Shown here piece after piece: positions 19,626-27,086 of a stretch of 64,000 bases of DNA. Numbering within the stretch: position 1 is the first letter of the stretch; each line of letters starts with the position of its first letter. The notes under the pieces are model-generated. The model was not told where the DNA came from, searched no databases, and worked only from the letters and a program-made list of their open reading frames with translations. Source of the stretch: Stygiobacter sp. RIFOXYC2_FULL_38_25 (GTDB lineage Bacteria; Bacteroidota; Ignavibacteria; Ignavibacteriales; Melioribacteraceae). The stretch spans positions 372,001-436,000 of the forward strand of contig MHAZ01000017.1 of the NCBI GenBank assembly GCA_001803165.1. Reading direction: 5' to 3'. The translations under genes were made by a program, and so were the position numbers.

Positions 19626-21326
19626 ATGAGTAAATACGCAGTTGGATTAGACTTTGGTACTAATTCTTGCCGTGCGCTGATTGTAAATGTAGAGAACGGA
19701 AACGAACTAGCCTCGCATGTATTTTCATATCCAACCGGAGAAGCGGGAGTTATTGTTGATGATAAAAATCCAAATCTGGCTAGGCAAAATCCCGCCGACT
19801 ATCTGGAAGGAATTGAAGTAACGATTAGACATGCAATTTCAAAAGCAAAAGTTGCTGATCAGAGATTTGATTCTATGGACATAATAGGAATTGGTGTTGA
19901 TACAACCGGAAGCAGTCCAATGCCGGTAGATGAACAAGGCGATGCGTTATGCTTCAAGGAAGAGTTTAAAAATAATCCAGCAGCTTATGTTTGGCTCTGG
20001 AAAGATCACACAAGCTATCAAGAAGCGGCGCAGATTACTGAACTCGCCGCTAAAATTCGTCCTCAATTCCTTGCGAAGATAGGAGGAGCTTATTCATCGG
20101 AATGGTGGTGGAGTAAAATTCTTCATTGCAAAAATGTTGCTCCGGAAGTTTACAACAATGCTTTTAGTTGGGTAGAAATCTGCGATTGGATTCCAGCTAA
20201 TCTTGTGGGCAACTTAAATCCGGCTAACATTAGAAGGAGTATTTGCGCTGCCGGACATAAGGCAATGTTTAATGATTCTTGGAACGGTTTGCCGGATAAG
20301 GAATTTTTAGATGAACTTTCTTCCGGATTAGGCAAGCTTAGAGATCGCTTATTCCCGCAGGCTTATTCCGCGGAACAAAAGATCGGAAATCTTTCCGCTG
20401 AATGGGCAGAGAAACTTGGGCTTTCAACAAATGTTGCAGTAGCTGTTGGCGCATTTGATGCGCACATGGGCGCTGTTGGTGCCGGAGTTAAAGAGGGAAC
20501 ACTTGTAAAAATTCTCGGCACAAGTACATGCGATATTATGATTTCTCCGAAAGGGAAAAATCTTAATGATATTCCCGGCGTTTGCGGAATTGTGGATGGC
20601 TCTGTAATGAATAATTACTTTGGAATTGAAGCCGGGCAATCCGCTGTTGGTGATATATTTTTGTGGTTTGTTAACAATCTTGTTCCGGAAAGCTATGGCA
20701 AAACACAAGAAGAAAAATTTAATAATCTTGAGAAGGAAGCTTCAAAACTAAAACCGGGTGAAACCGGTTTGCTTGCTCTCGATTGGAATAACGGTAACAG
20801 AACAATTCTTGTTGATGTTCGCTTGGGCGGATTACTTCTCGGACAAACGCTCTACACACAGCCGCACGAAATTTACCGTGCTTTGATAGAAGCAACAGCA
20901 TTCGGCGCGCTGGCAATAATTGATAGAATTGAAGAGTATGGAGTTCCAATTAAAGAAGTTGTCAACTGCGGCGGACTCGCGAGTAAAAATCCATTGCTGA
21001 TGCAGATTTATGCGGATATTACAAACCGACCGATGAAGATTTCCAAAAGTGATCAAACTCCCGCGCTTGGCGCGGCAATGTTTTCTGCTGTTGCTGCGGG
21101 TAAAAATAGCGGCGGTTATAATTCTATTGAAGAAGCGCAAAAATGTATGACCGGAACAACCAGTGTTTTTAATCCTATTCATGAAAATGTTGATGTATAT
21201 AAAAAACTTTACAAATTATATAAACAAATGCATGATGGCTTCGGCACAAAGGAATGGAACGGCGGCATGTATAATGTTATGAAAGAGTTGCTGAACATTC
21301 GTGATGAAGTGAGAAGGAGTAAATGA
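19626..21326 (+). CDS. araB: L-ribulokinase
   Basis: Phosphorylates L-ribulose to L-ribulose 5-phosphate. I chose the start at 19626 (MSKYAVGLDFGTNS), with AAGGA a few bases upstream; in-frame ATGs at 19608 and 19614 would add only 4-6 residues. About 566 residues, the AraB length. Signatures: 'VGLDFGTNSCRALIV', 'IGVDTTGSSPMPVDEQG' (TTGS motif), 'YVWLWKDHTSYQEA', 'AVGAFDAHMGAVGAGV', 'ILGTSTCDIM', and 'NCGGLASKNPLLMQIYADI'. These distinguish ribulokinase from xylulokinase. It overlaps araD by 4 bases (ATGA), so the two are probably translationally coupled. Confidence 0.95.
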   Translation: MSKYAVGLDFGTNSCRALIVNVENGNELASHVFSYPTGEAGVIVDDKNPNLARQNPADYLEGIEVTIRHAISKAKVADQRFDSMDIIGIGVDTTGSSPMPVDEQGDALCFKEEFKNNPAAYVWLWKDHTSYQEAAQITELAAKIRPQFLAKIGGAYSSEWWWSKILHCKNVAPEVYNNAFSWVEICDWIPANLVGNLNPANIRRSICAAGHKAMFNDSWNGLPDKEFLDELSSGLGKLRDRLFPQAYSAEQKIGNLSAEWAEKLGLSTNVAVAVGAFDAHMGAVGAGVKEGTLVKILGTSTCDIMISPKGKNLNDIPGVCGIVDGSVMNNYFGIEAGQSAVGDIFLWFVNNLVPESYGKTQEEKFNNLEKEASKLKPGETGLLALDWNNGNRTILVDVRLGGLLLGQTLYTQPHEIYRALIEATAFGALAIIDRIEEYGVPIKEVVNCGGLASKNPLLMQIYADITNRPMKISKSDQTPALGAAMFSAVAAGKNSGGYNSIEEAQKCMTGTTSVFNPIHENVDVYKKLYKLYKQMHDGFGTKEWNGGMYNVMKELLNIRDEVRRSK

Positions 21327-22021
21327 TGCTAGAAAAACTTAAAGAAGAAGTTTTACAAGCGAATTTAGACCTTGTTAAATATGGATTGGTAGTTCTAACT
21401 TGGGGAAACGTAAGTGGAATTGACCGTGAGAAAAATCTTATTGTTATAAAACCAAGCGGTGTTGATTACGACAAGCTTACTCTTAATGATATGGTAGTTG
21501 TTGATATGAACGGTAATATTGTTGAAAGTGATAAGAGACCTTCTTCCGATACGCCGACTCACCTAGAACTTTACAAAGCGTTTCCTAAAATTAGTGGAAT
21601 TACTCACACACACAGCAAATACGCAACAATGTTCGCGCAAGCTAATAGTGAAATTCCATGTTTGGGAACAACACACGCAGACCATTTTTATGGCTCCATC
21701 CCGATAACGCGTTTCCTTCATAAAAAAGAAGTTGAAGAAGGATATGAATTCAATACCGGCAAAATTATTGTTGAATGTTTCAGAAAGCTTGATCCAATAG
21801 CAACTCCCGGTGTGCTGGTTGCCGGACACGCGCCTTTCGCATTTGGAAAAAGTGCATCAGAATCTGTTAGAAATGCTTTTATCCTCGAACGTGTTGCTGA
21901 AATGGCGCTTGGAACATTTCAAATTGATCAAGAGGCTCAGTCTCTTCCAAATTACATTTTAGAAAAACACTATCAAAGAAAGCACGGTCCAAATTCTTAT
22001 TACGGACAAGACAAAAAATAA
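21323..22021 (+). CDS. araD: L-ribulose-5-phosphate 4-epimerase
   Basis: Interconverts L-ribulose 5-phosphate and D-xylulose 5-phosphate, joining the arabinose and xylose branches. 232 residues, class II aldolase/AraD fold. '[14 protein letters not shown]' is the phosphate-binding start. '[10 protein letters not shown]' and '[15 protein letters not shown]' follow, then the zinc-site segments '[15 protein letters not shown]' and 'LGTTHADHF'. Start at 21323 or the adjacent ATG at 21326; AAGGAG at 21314-21319 supports either. The gene overlaps the araB stop. araA follows 20 bases later. Confidence 0.96.
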   Translation: MMLEKLKEEVLQANLDLVKYGLVVLTWGNVSGIDREKNLIVIKPSGVDYDKLTLNDMVVVDMNGNIVESDKRPSSDTPTHLELYKAFPKISGITHTHSKYATMFAQANSEIPCLGTTHADHFYGSIPITRFLHKKEVEEGYEFNTGKIIVECFRKLDPIATPGVLVAGHAPFAFGKSASESVRNAFILERVAEMALGTFQIDQEAQSLPNYILEKHYQRKHGPNSYYGQDKK

Positions 22022-22041
22022 TATCGCATAAAGGAAACGAG

Positions 22042-23529
22042 ATGATAGACTTAAAAAATTATGAAGTTTGGTTCGCAACAGGAAGTCAGCATTTGTATGG
22101 ACCGAAAACTTTGCAGCAAGTGGCAGAAAATTCTCAAGCAATAGTTGATGGATTGAACAGCTCAAACCGTGTGCCTGTAAAAGTCGTTTTCAAACCGGTA
22201 TTAACTACGCCGGAATCAATCACCACACTTTTGACGCAAGCAAACTCTTCCTCAAAATGCATCGGCTTAATCACATGGATGCACACATTCTCTCCGGCTA
22301 AAATGTGGATTAGCGGATTGAAAATTTTACAAAAGCCGTTTTTGCATCTTCACACACAATTTAACCGTGATATCCCGTGGAACTCGATTGACATGGATTT
22401 TATGAATCTCAATCAATCCGCGCACGGCGACCGCGAGTTTGGTTTTATCTGCACTAGAATGAAGAAGGCGAGAAAAGTTGTTGTTGGGCACTGGCAAGAT
22501 GAAAACATTCAAAACCAAATTGCGCAATGGCAGAGAGTTGCTCTAGCATGGGCAGAAACGCAATCTTTAAAAGTTGCCCGCTTCGGTGATAACATGCGCT
22601 TTGTTGCTGTAACCGAAGGAGATAAAGTTGAATCTGAAATTCAGTTCGGTTACTCCGTTAATGGTTTTGGTGTCGGCGATTTGGTAAAAGTTGTAAACTC
22701 TGTTAGCGATAAAGAAATAAATCAGCTTGTTGATTTGTACTTTACAACTTATGATGTTGCTAAAGAAGCTCAAAAAGGTGGAGCCAAATTTGATAACTTG
22801 CGCGAGACTGCCAGAATTGAATTAGGTATGCGTAAGTTTTTGGAGACCGGCGGATTCAAAGCCTTTACTACAACGTTTGAAGATTTACACGGATTAAAAC
22901 AATTGCCCGGACTTGCGGTTCAAAGGTTGATGGCTGATGGTTACGGATTTGGCGCGGAAGGAGATTGGAAAACCGCCGCATTATTACGCGCGGCTAAAGT
23001 TATGTCTGTTGGTTTGCAGGGCGGTACATCATTCATGGAAGATTATACTTACCACATGAACCCCGCCGGAATGCAAGTTCTAGGCGCGCATATGCTTGAA
23101 GTTTGCTCTTCTATTGCTTCAGATAAACCACGATTGGAAGTTCATCAATTAGGAATTGGCGGAAAAGATGATCCGCCAAGATTAGTATTCAACGTTCCAA
23201 CCGGTCTAGCATTGAACGCATCGTTAATACACATGGGTAACCGTTTTAGATTAATTGTTAACGAAGTAGATGTAGTTAAACCGGAACATGATTTGCCTAA
23301 ACTTCCGGTAGCGAGAGCTCTTTGGGTTCCAAAACCAAATCTGCAAATCGGCGCTGCCGCGTGGATTCTCGCCGGCGGTGCTCATCATACTGTTTTCAGT
23401 CAAGCTATTACTCCTGAATACTTTGAAGACTTTGCCGAGATTGCAGGAATTGAATATGTGTTAATTGATAGTTCGACAAATCTCCGCGACTTCAAAAAAG
23501 AACTGAGATGGAATGAATTATATTATTAA
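22042..23529 (+). CDS. araA: L-arabinose isomerase
   Basis: Converts L-arabinose to L-ribulose, the first step of the pathway. The 495-residue length is standard. The N-terminus '[15 protein letters not shown]' is the family hallmark. '[15 protein letters not shown]' and '[15 protein letters not shown]' line the active site. '[26 protein letters not shown]' carries the metal-site Glu, and '[11 protein letters not shown]' and '[10 protein letters not shown]' carry metal-binding Glu and His residues. 'AAAGGAAACGAG' precedes the ATG. It is the last gene of the araBDA unit, and no clear terminator was seen before the accessory region. Confidence 0.97.
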   Translation: MIDLKNYEVWFATGSQHLYGPKTLQQVAENSQAIVDGLNSSNRVPVKVVFKPVLTTPESITTLLTQANSSSKCIGLITWMHTFSPAKMWISGLKILQKPFLHLHTQFNRDIPWNSIDMDFMNLNQSAHGDREFGFICTRMKKARKVVVGHWQDENIQNQIAQWQRVALAWAETQSLKVARFGDNMRFVAVTEGDKVESEIQFGYSVNGFGVGDLVKVVNSVSDKEINQLVDLYFTTYDVAKEAQKGGAKFDNLRETARIELGMRKFLETGGFKAFTTTFEDLHGLKQLPGLAVQRLMADGYGFGAEGDWKTAALLRAAKVMSVGLQGGTSFMEDYTYHMNPAGMQVLGAHMLEVCSSIASDKPRLEVHQLGIGGKDDPPRLVFNVPTGLALNASLIHMGNRFRLIVNEVDVVKPEHDLPKLPVARALWVPKPNLQIGAAAWILAGGAHHTVFSQAITPEYFEDFAEIAGIEYVLIDSSTNLRDFKKELRWNELYY

Positions 23530-23573
23530 CTCACCTTACGCAAAAAGTTTTATCTCGGCGTAACTCAGTGACT

Positions 23574-23648
23574 CCTCTGTGGCACTCTGTGTAAAAAAAA
23601 TAGAAATATCACAAAGAAACACAGAGCAAATACAGAGATTCACAGAGA
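23574..23648. repeat. CTCTGTG/CACAGAG repeat cluster
   Basis: CTCTGTG occurs twice (near 23575 and 23585). It is followed by its reverse complement in ACACAGAG (23619-23626), TACAGAG (23631-23637) and CACAGAG (23641-23647). CTCTGTGT at 23585-23592 and ACACAGAG can form an 8-bp stem across an A-rich loop. Similar 'cacagag' strings are known as dispersed intergenic repeats in several bacterial lineages. Here it marks the edge of the accessory region. Confidence 0.45.
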
Positions 23649-23884
23649 AAAGATATTCATTCTGAATCTTGTATCCTTGAGGCTTGCTGAACTTCTTTGA
23701 GTAGGAGAGCTTCCTAAACTCCCCCCTTTATTTTCTCCCTTGATTAACAAAAAGCCAATTGCTAAGTTGCAAACAGCAACGGGGTTCCATTCTAACAACT
23801 TCTGGGGGAACCGAAAAAGAGACAAGTACGAATTACGATTTATGAATTACGAAGTAACGCCAAATAGATTTTCTTTGAATGAAT

Positions 23885-24022
23885 TATAAACGTGTGTGCT
23901 TGTCCGCCGTTTGCTTGCGGAATGGCAAGAACTTTAAAGCGATTACAAATAAAAACTAAATAAATGCCGGTAGATATGACGCATAATGTGGCCTCAGTCT
24001 GGCGGGATAATTAATAGTTATA
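23885..24022 (+). repeat. Candidate attC-like site 1 (upstream of the first cassette gene)
   Basis: TATAAAC (23885-23891) and GTTATA (24017-24022) are near-complementary outer ends. CCGCC (23904-23908) and GGCGG (24001-24005) are inner arms. A further small hairpin (CTTG..CCGC / GCGG..CAAG, 23899-23929) lies inside. The right arm TGGCGGGATA (24000-24009) is identical to the arm before the third cassette gene. The gene begins 25 bases after the core. The pairing is imperfect and the assignment tentative. Confidence 0.35.
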
Positions 24023-24046
24023 ACAAATTAAATTGAAGAGTTATGT

Positions 24047-24499
24047 ATGGAACAAAGAGTAATGAATTATTTTTCCCTAGGAGGAAGTGTTGCAAGTATT
24101 ATTGCGTTATTGATAGTGCTAATCGAAAAAAGTTCTGATAATCCTCAACTTGTTATTTGGAAAATAATATTAGGTCTAATATGCATATTATTTATGGGTG
24201 GTGTCTGTGTATATATTTATGATTTGTTAAAAGCTGTCTGGATCAATTCAAACTTTACGCTTAAAAAGAAAGCCGCATTAACTACACTTGATGTTTCTAT
24301 TGGCCTTATATTAATTGCAATAGCTTTAGATGCAGTTTTGGCAATAGTTGAATGGAGAGTTTGGTTGTATGATATTGTTAGTTTTTTTTGTCCGGTTAAT
24401 AAAAAATTTGTTTTAATTGGTATAACAAACACCTCAACAGCGACCGCCTCTTCTGTGCGGTCGTTTGATGAGGTTATAGAGCTTGGATTTTCAATGTAA
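24047..24499 (+). CDS. Small membrane protein of unknown function (cassette gene 1)
   Basis: A 150-residue protein with three predicted membrane helices (about residues 10-27, 38-62 and 82-106). I recognise no family. Its C-terminus, from about residue 125 ('ITNTSTATASSVRSFDEV'), is encoded by an attC-like palindrome at 24421-24478. The low-complexity Ser/Thr tail is therefore probably read-through of recombination-site DNA rather than conserved protein. The start ATG at 24047 follows the GTTAT core at 24017-24021 by about 25 bases. The next gene lies on the same strand. Confidence 0.55.
   Translation: MEQRVMNYFSLGGSVASIIALLIVLIEKSSDNPQLVIWKIILGLICILFMGGVCVYIYDLLKAVWINSNFTLKKKAALTTLDVSIGLILIAIALDAVLAIVEWRVWLYDIVSFFCPVNKKFVLIGITNTSTATASSVRSFDEVIELGFSM
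24421..24478 (+). repeat. Compact attC-like palindrome
   Basis: The outer ends TATAAC (24421-24426) and GTTATA (24473-24478) are exact reverse complements. Inside them CCTCA (24432-24436) pairs with TGAGG (24469-24473), and CGACCGC (24441-24447) pairs with GCGGTCG (24457-24463) around a 9-base loop. The unpaired segments are short and asymmetric, as in folded integron attC sites (R''-L''-loop-L'-R'). The left half (TATAACAAACACCTCAA) resembles the start of Vibrio cholerae repeats as I remember them. It overlaps the 3' end of the preceding reading frame. Confidence 0.5.
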
Positions 24500-24552
24500 G
24501 TTATTCTTATAAATATGATTGCAATACTAAACTGATTAATAAATACAAAGTT

Positions 24553-24612
24553 GCGTTGGCAAATCTTAGCCGTTTTGTTTAGGGCGGCGCGTTAGGCGCA
24601 ACGCTGTTATGC
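24553..24612 (+). repeat. Candidate attC-like site 2 (upstream of the DUF262 gene)
   Basis: GCGTTGGC (24553-24560) pairs with GGCGCAACGC (24595-24604), leaving one unpaired G at 24598. Inside, GCCG (24569-24572) pairs with CGGC (24585-24588). A GTTAGGC at 24591-24597 matches the integron core GTTRRRY. A second core, GTTATGC (24606-24612), follows immediately. The DUF262 start lies 25 bases further on. An extrahelical base in the arm is a known attC feature, but the left core is not clear. Confidence 0.4.
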
Positions 24613-24636
24613 CTTTGAAAAATATTGGAGATGAAT

Positions 24637-26223
24637 ATGAAATATCTAGAACCGAAACCCGAAATATTACGGATAGAAGAATTGGTTATAAAGGTCAAAC
24701 AAGGAGATATCAAGCTTCCTAAATTTCAAAGACCATTCGTTTGGAACCGCGATGACATTATTAAATTATTAGATAGTATATATAATGGTTACCCAATCGG
24801 CAGTATTCTTCTTTGGCTTACATTTCAACAATTAGCAAGTGAGAACAAAATTGGTGATTTACATATAAATGAAAGACCTGATGAATATCCAACTAACTAT
24901 CTATTAGATGGCCAACAAAGATTGTCAACATTGTGTGGTACTTTATTCTATGATGGAATTAACAAAGACAGCCAATGGAATGTAGTGTTTGATGTTGAAA
25001 CAGAAACATTTCTTTATCCAGAGGATGAAGAAAAAATTAATTACTTCCCATTAAATAAACTGATTGATACTACAAGTTTTATTAATCAATGCAAAGCTTT
25101 TGAAGCTTCAAAACACAAAATACCATATACTCGAAATGCCGAAAAATTACTAAAATCAATCAAGGATTATAAGGTTGCTGCAGTTACAATCGGAGATATG
25201 AGTTTAGATGAAGTGGCCCCAATCTTTGAAAGAATAAATAGTTCTGGGCGTCAATTAACTATGGTAGATCTAATGAGAGCAGCTACTTGGAAAGGTGGAT
25301 TTGATCTAAATGATGCCATTAATTCAGTAAGAGAGGCCTGTGAGTCAAAATATTTTTATGACATCCCCGATACACACATACTAAGAAATATTTCGGCTTG
25401 TGCTGGTTTAGGTATTCATAAAGAAGGAATTGAAAAACTTCGTGATCGTTCTTCTTCAGAACTCAAAATTGCATCTGATAATTGCACTGAAGCATACAAA
25501 TTGGCTGTTGATTTTTTGTCAACAGAACTTCCCCTTACTTCTATAGCATATTTGCCCTATAGTTTGCAATTAACTCTTCTTGTTGAGTTTTTTAATATCA
25601 ACAAACATCCTAATAAATCCACAAGGAATAAGTTGATAAAATGGTTCTGGAAGACATCCTTTTCTAAATATTTTGGTATTGCTAATACAGCATTAATTAC
25701 GCAATCCTTGGATAATATTAGACTTTTTGCCAAAGGTAAAAAGGATGACTTTGTTATTGAGAAAGAATTTCGCGAAGATACATTCTTAAACGACACCTTT
25801 ATGCTTAACAAAGCAACAAGCAAAGTCTTTGCTCTTTTACTAGCTGATAATAAACCCAACAGTTTATTAAGCGGTGCTGTTATAGACATTGGGAAGGCAC
25901 TTGCCCTAATAAACCGTTTAGAATATCATCATATCTTTCCAAAAGCCTATTTAAAAACAGAAGGATATACGAAAGATGAGTATGATATCCATCTTAATAT
26001 CTGTATGCTCAACTTAACCAACAATCGCGAAATATCTGATAAGAAGCCATCCGAATATTTTCCTGAAATAAAAAGAAGATTGGGAGATAATTTGGAATCA
26101 GTTTTGCTTTCTAATTATTTGGATATGGAATGTTTCGAGCACGCATTAGTAAATGATTTTGAAGCATTTGCTTATCACAGGGCAGAATTATTATCGAACA
26201 AAATAGAAGCATTAATTAGCTAA
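24637..26223 (+). CDS. DUF262/DUF1524 protein, GmrSD-like (cassette gene 2)
   Basis: Probable defence nuclease/NTPase. The start at 24637 is chosen because GGAG (24627-24630) lies 6 bases upstream; TTG at 24625 and ATG at 24631 are alternatives. About 528 residues. The N-terminal DUF262 (ParB/sulfiredoxin-like fold) shows 'IKLPKFQRPFVWNRDDI', 'YPIGSILLW' and the diagnostic 'LLDGQQRLSTL'. The C-terminal part carries a DUF1524/HNH-like motif 'LEYHHIFPKAYL' with 'LNLTNNREISDKKPSEYF' (His-His and Asn residues). This is the arrangement of GmrSD-type modification-dependent restriction proteins and relatives in other phage-defence systems. It is a stand-alone gene flanked by attC-like sites, unlike its chromosomal neighbours. 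Target and activity are unknown. Confidence 0.82.
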   Translation: MKYLEPKPEILRIEELVIKVKQGDIKLPKFQRPFVWNRDDIIKLLDSIYNGYPIGSILLWLTFQQLASENKIGDLHINERPDEYPTNYLLDGQQRLSTLCGTLFYDGINKDSQWNVVFDVETETFLYPEDEEKINYFPLNKLIDTTSFINQCKAFEASKHKIPYTRNAEKLLKSIKDYKVAAVTIGDMSLDEVAPIFERINSSGRQLTMVDLMRAATWKGGFDLNDAINSVREACESKYFYDIPDTHILRNISACAGLGIHKEGIEKLRDRSSSELKIASDNCTEAYKLAVDFLSTELPLTSIAYLPYSLQLTLLVEFFNINKHPNKSTRNKLIKWFWKTSFSKYFGIANTALITQSLDNIRLFAKGKKDDFVIEKEFREDTFLNDTFMLNKATSKVFALLLADNKPNSLLSGAVIDIGKALALINRLEYHHIFPKAYLKTEGYTKDEYDIHLNICMLNLTNNREISDKKPSEYFPEIKRRLGDNLESVLLSNYLDMECFEHALVNDFEAFAYHRAELLSNKIEALIS

Positions 26224-26388
26224 GGCATTATCAGCCGCTCAACGGGTGCTGTGTCTTTCAGTATGGCTTTTGTCTAATAATAAAATAGTAGTTGTAATGT
26301 AAGTTGTTTACCAGAAGGGGTGCCTTCGGCATAAGAAACATTTTTATAAATAAAAGAGGTTGCAGTTAATTGGCATTGCTGTTCATGG

Positions 26389-26416
26389 TGGCGGGATAGA
26401 CGCAAAGTCGTTATTC
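26389..26416 (+). repeat. attC-like right half before cassette gene 3
   Basis: TGGCGGGATA (26389-26398) is the same ten bases found before cassette gene 1. The arm GGGATAGACGC (26393-26403) and core GTTATTC (26410-26416) lie just before the lipoprotein start at 26431. The arm is an exact reverse complement of GCGTCTATCCC at 26966-26976, on the other side of that gene. Confidence 0.45.
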
Positions 26417-26430
26417 GTACCGGGAGAAAG

Positions 26431-26952
26431 ATGGGAATATATTTTAGGAATCTTACTTTTATTGTAATTGTGTTATCAATTATCTCATGCAAAAAAGATA
26501 ACATTGTAGAATCAACACAATCAGATTATTTCCCAATACATGTAGGCGCAATTATCAAATACAAATACACTTCTTCAGCATCTAGTATTGTATATACGTT
26601 TCATGATGAGGGAGAAGCTGTATGGAATATCTCTTCGGTAAAAGACGTTGATGGTTCTTTTATTTATTCTGCTACAGAAACCAAAACTCTTATGTCTTCA
26701 ACTAATGGCGCCACCCCAATTCGTCGTGAGGTGAAGCTGTCATTTGAAATAATTGAAGATAAATCAGCGTTAGTTACATTAAAAGGATTAATTAATATTT
26801 CTTTCAATAGATATAAGAATGATGATAAGTTGAATGGCAATAAAATTATTATCCCCGAAGGGGGATACGTTGATTTTGAAAATAATCTCGGTATTACAAA
26901 AATATTTCGAATTGGTAATAGGTGGTCAGAAACTTATGAATTGGTTAGGTGA
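26431..26952 (+). CDS. Small lipoprotein of unknown function (cassette gene 3)
   Basis: 173 residues. The N-terminus has a lipoprotein signal with lipobox 'LSIISC' (Cys near residue 20) and 'KKD' after it. The rest is predicted beta-rich ('YFPIHVGAIIKYKYTSSASS', 'GGYVDFENNLGITKIFRIGNRW'). The phrase 'YFPIHVGAIIKYKY' recalls the 'yfPl..Gn.w.Y' start of many uncharacterised Bacteroidota/Ignavibacteriota lipoproteins. GGGAG lies just before the ATG. The gene lies between exact 11-base inverted arms, consistent with a mobile cassette. Function unknown. Confidence 0.65.
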   Translation: MGIYFRNLTFIVIVLSIISCKKDNIVESTQSDYFPIHVGAIIKYKYTSSASSIVYTFHDEGEAVWNISSVKDVDGSFIYSATETKTLMSSTNGATPIRREVKLSFEIIEDKSALVTLKGLINISFNRYKNDDKLNGNKIIIPEGGYVDFENNLGITKIFRIGNRWSETYELVR

Positions 26953-26957
26953 ATATG

Positions 26958-27006
26958 TATAACACGCGTCTATCCCATCTGCCCCGCAAAAAGAGCGGGG
27001 CTGATT
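26958..27006 (+). repeat. attC-like left half and hairpin after cassette gene 3
   Basis: TATAAC (26958-26963) and the arm GCGTCTATCCC (26966-26976) begin 6 bases after the lipoprotein stop. They are followed by the hairpin ATCTGCCCCGC / GCGGGGCTGAT (26977-27005, one mismatch, 7-base loop). The matching right half is not seen downstream; only a GTTAAAC core near 27022 follows. The hairpin could alternatively serve as a bidirectional terminator between this gene and the convergent helicase gene. Confidence 0.4.
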
Positions 27007-27086
27007 TAACAAATACATCGTTAAACTCAGTACATGTTTTCGCGGATTATTTATTTGAAGAATTACTTTTGAGACGCCCTCTTTTT

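Larger units (their letters stand above)
23530..24046. other. Noncoding boundary region (about 520 bases) between araA and the accessory cassettes
   Basis: No gene is supported. The first part contains CACAGAG-type repeats (listed separately). Around 23824-23858 there are close direct copies of 'GAATTACGA', a low-complexity motif common in intergenic DNA. The last 160 bases contain GC-rich inverted arms and a GTTATAAC core just before the next gene, read as a possible attC-like site (listed separately). Confidence 0.55.

Noticed and set aside
23640-23825. Minus-strand open frame of 61 codons in the araA-cassette gap
   Set aside because: It overlaps the CACAGAG repeats and low-complexity DNA, has no ribosome binding site and no recognisable domain.
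26977-27006. GCCCCGC/GCGGGGC hairpin as a simple terminator
   Set aside because: The stem is strong but no T run follows on either strand; kept instead as part of the attC-like half-site with a terminator as an alternative.
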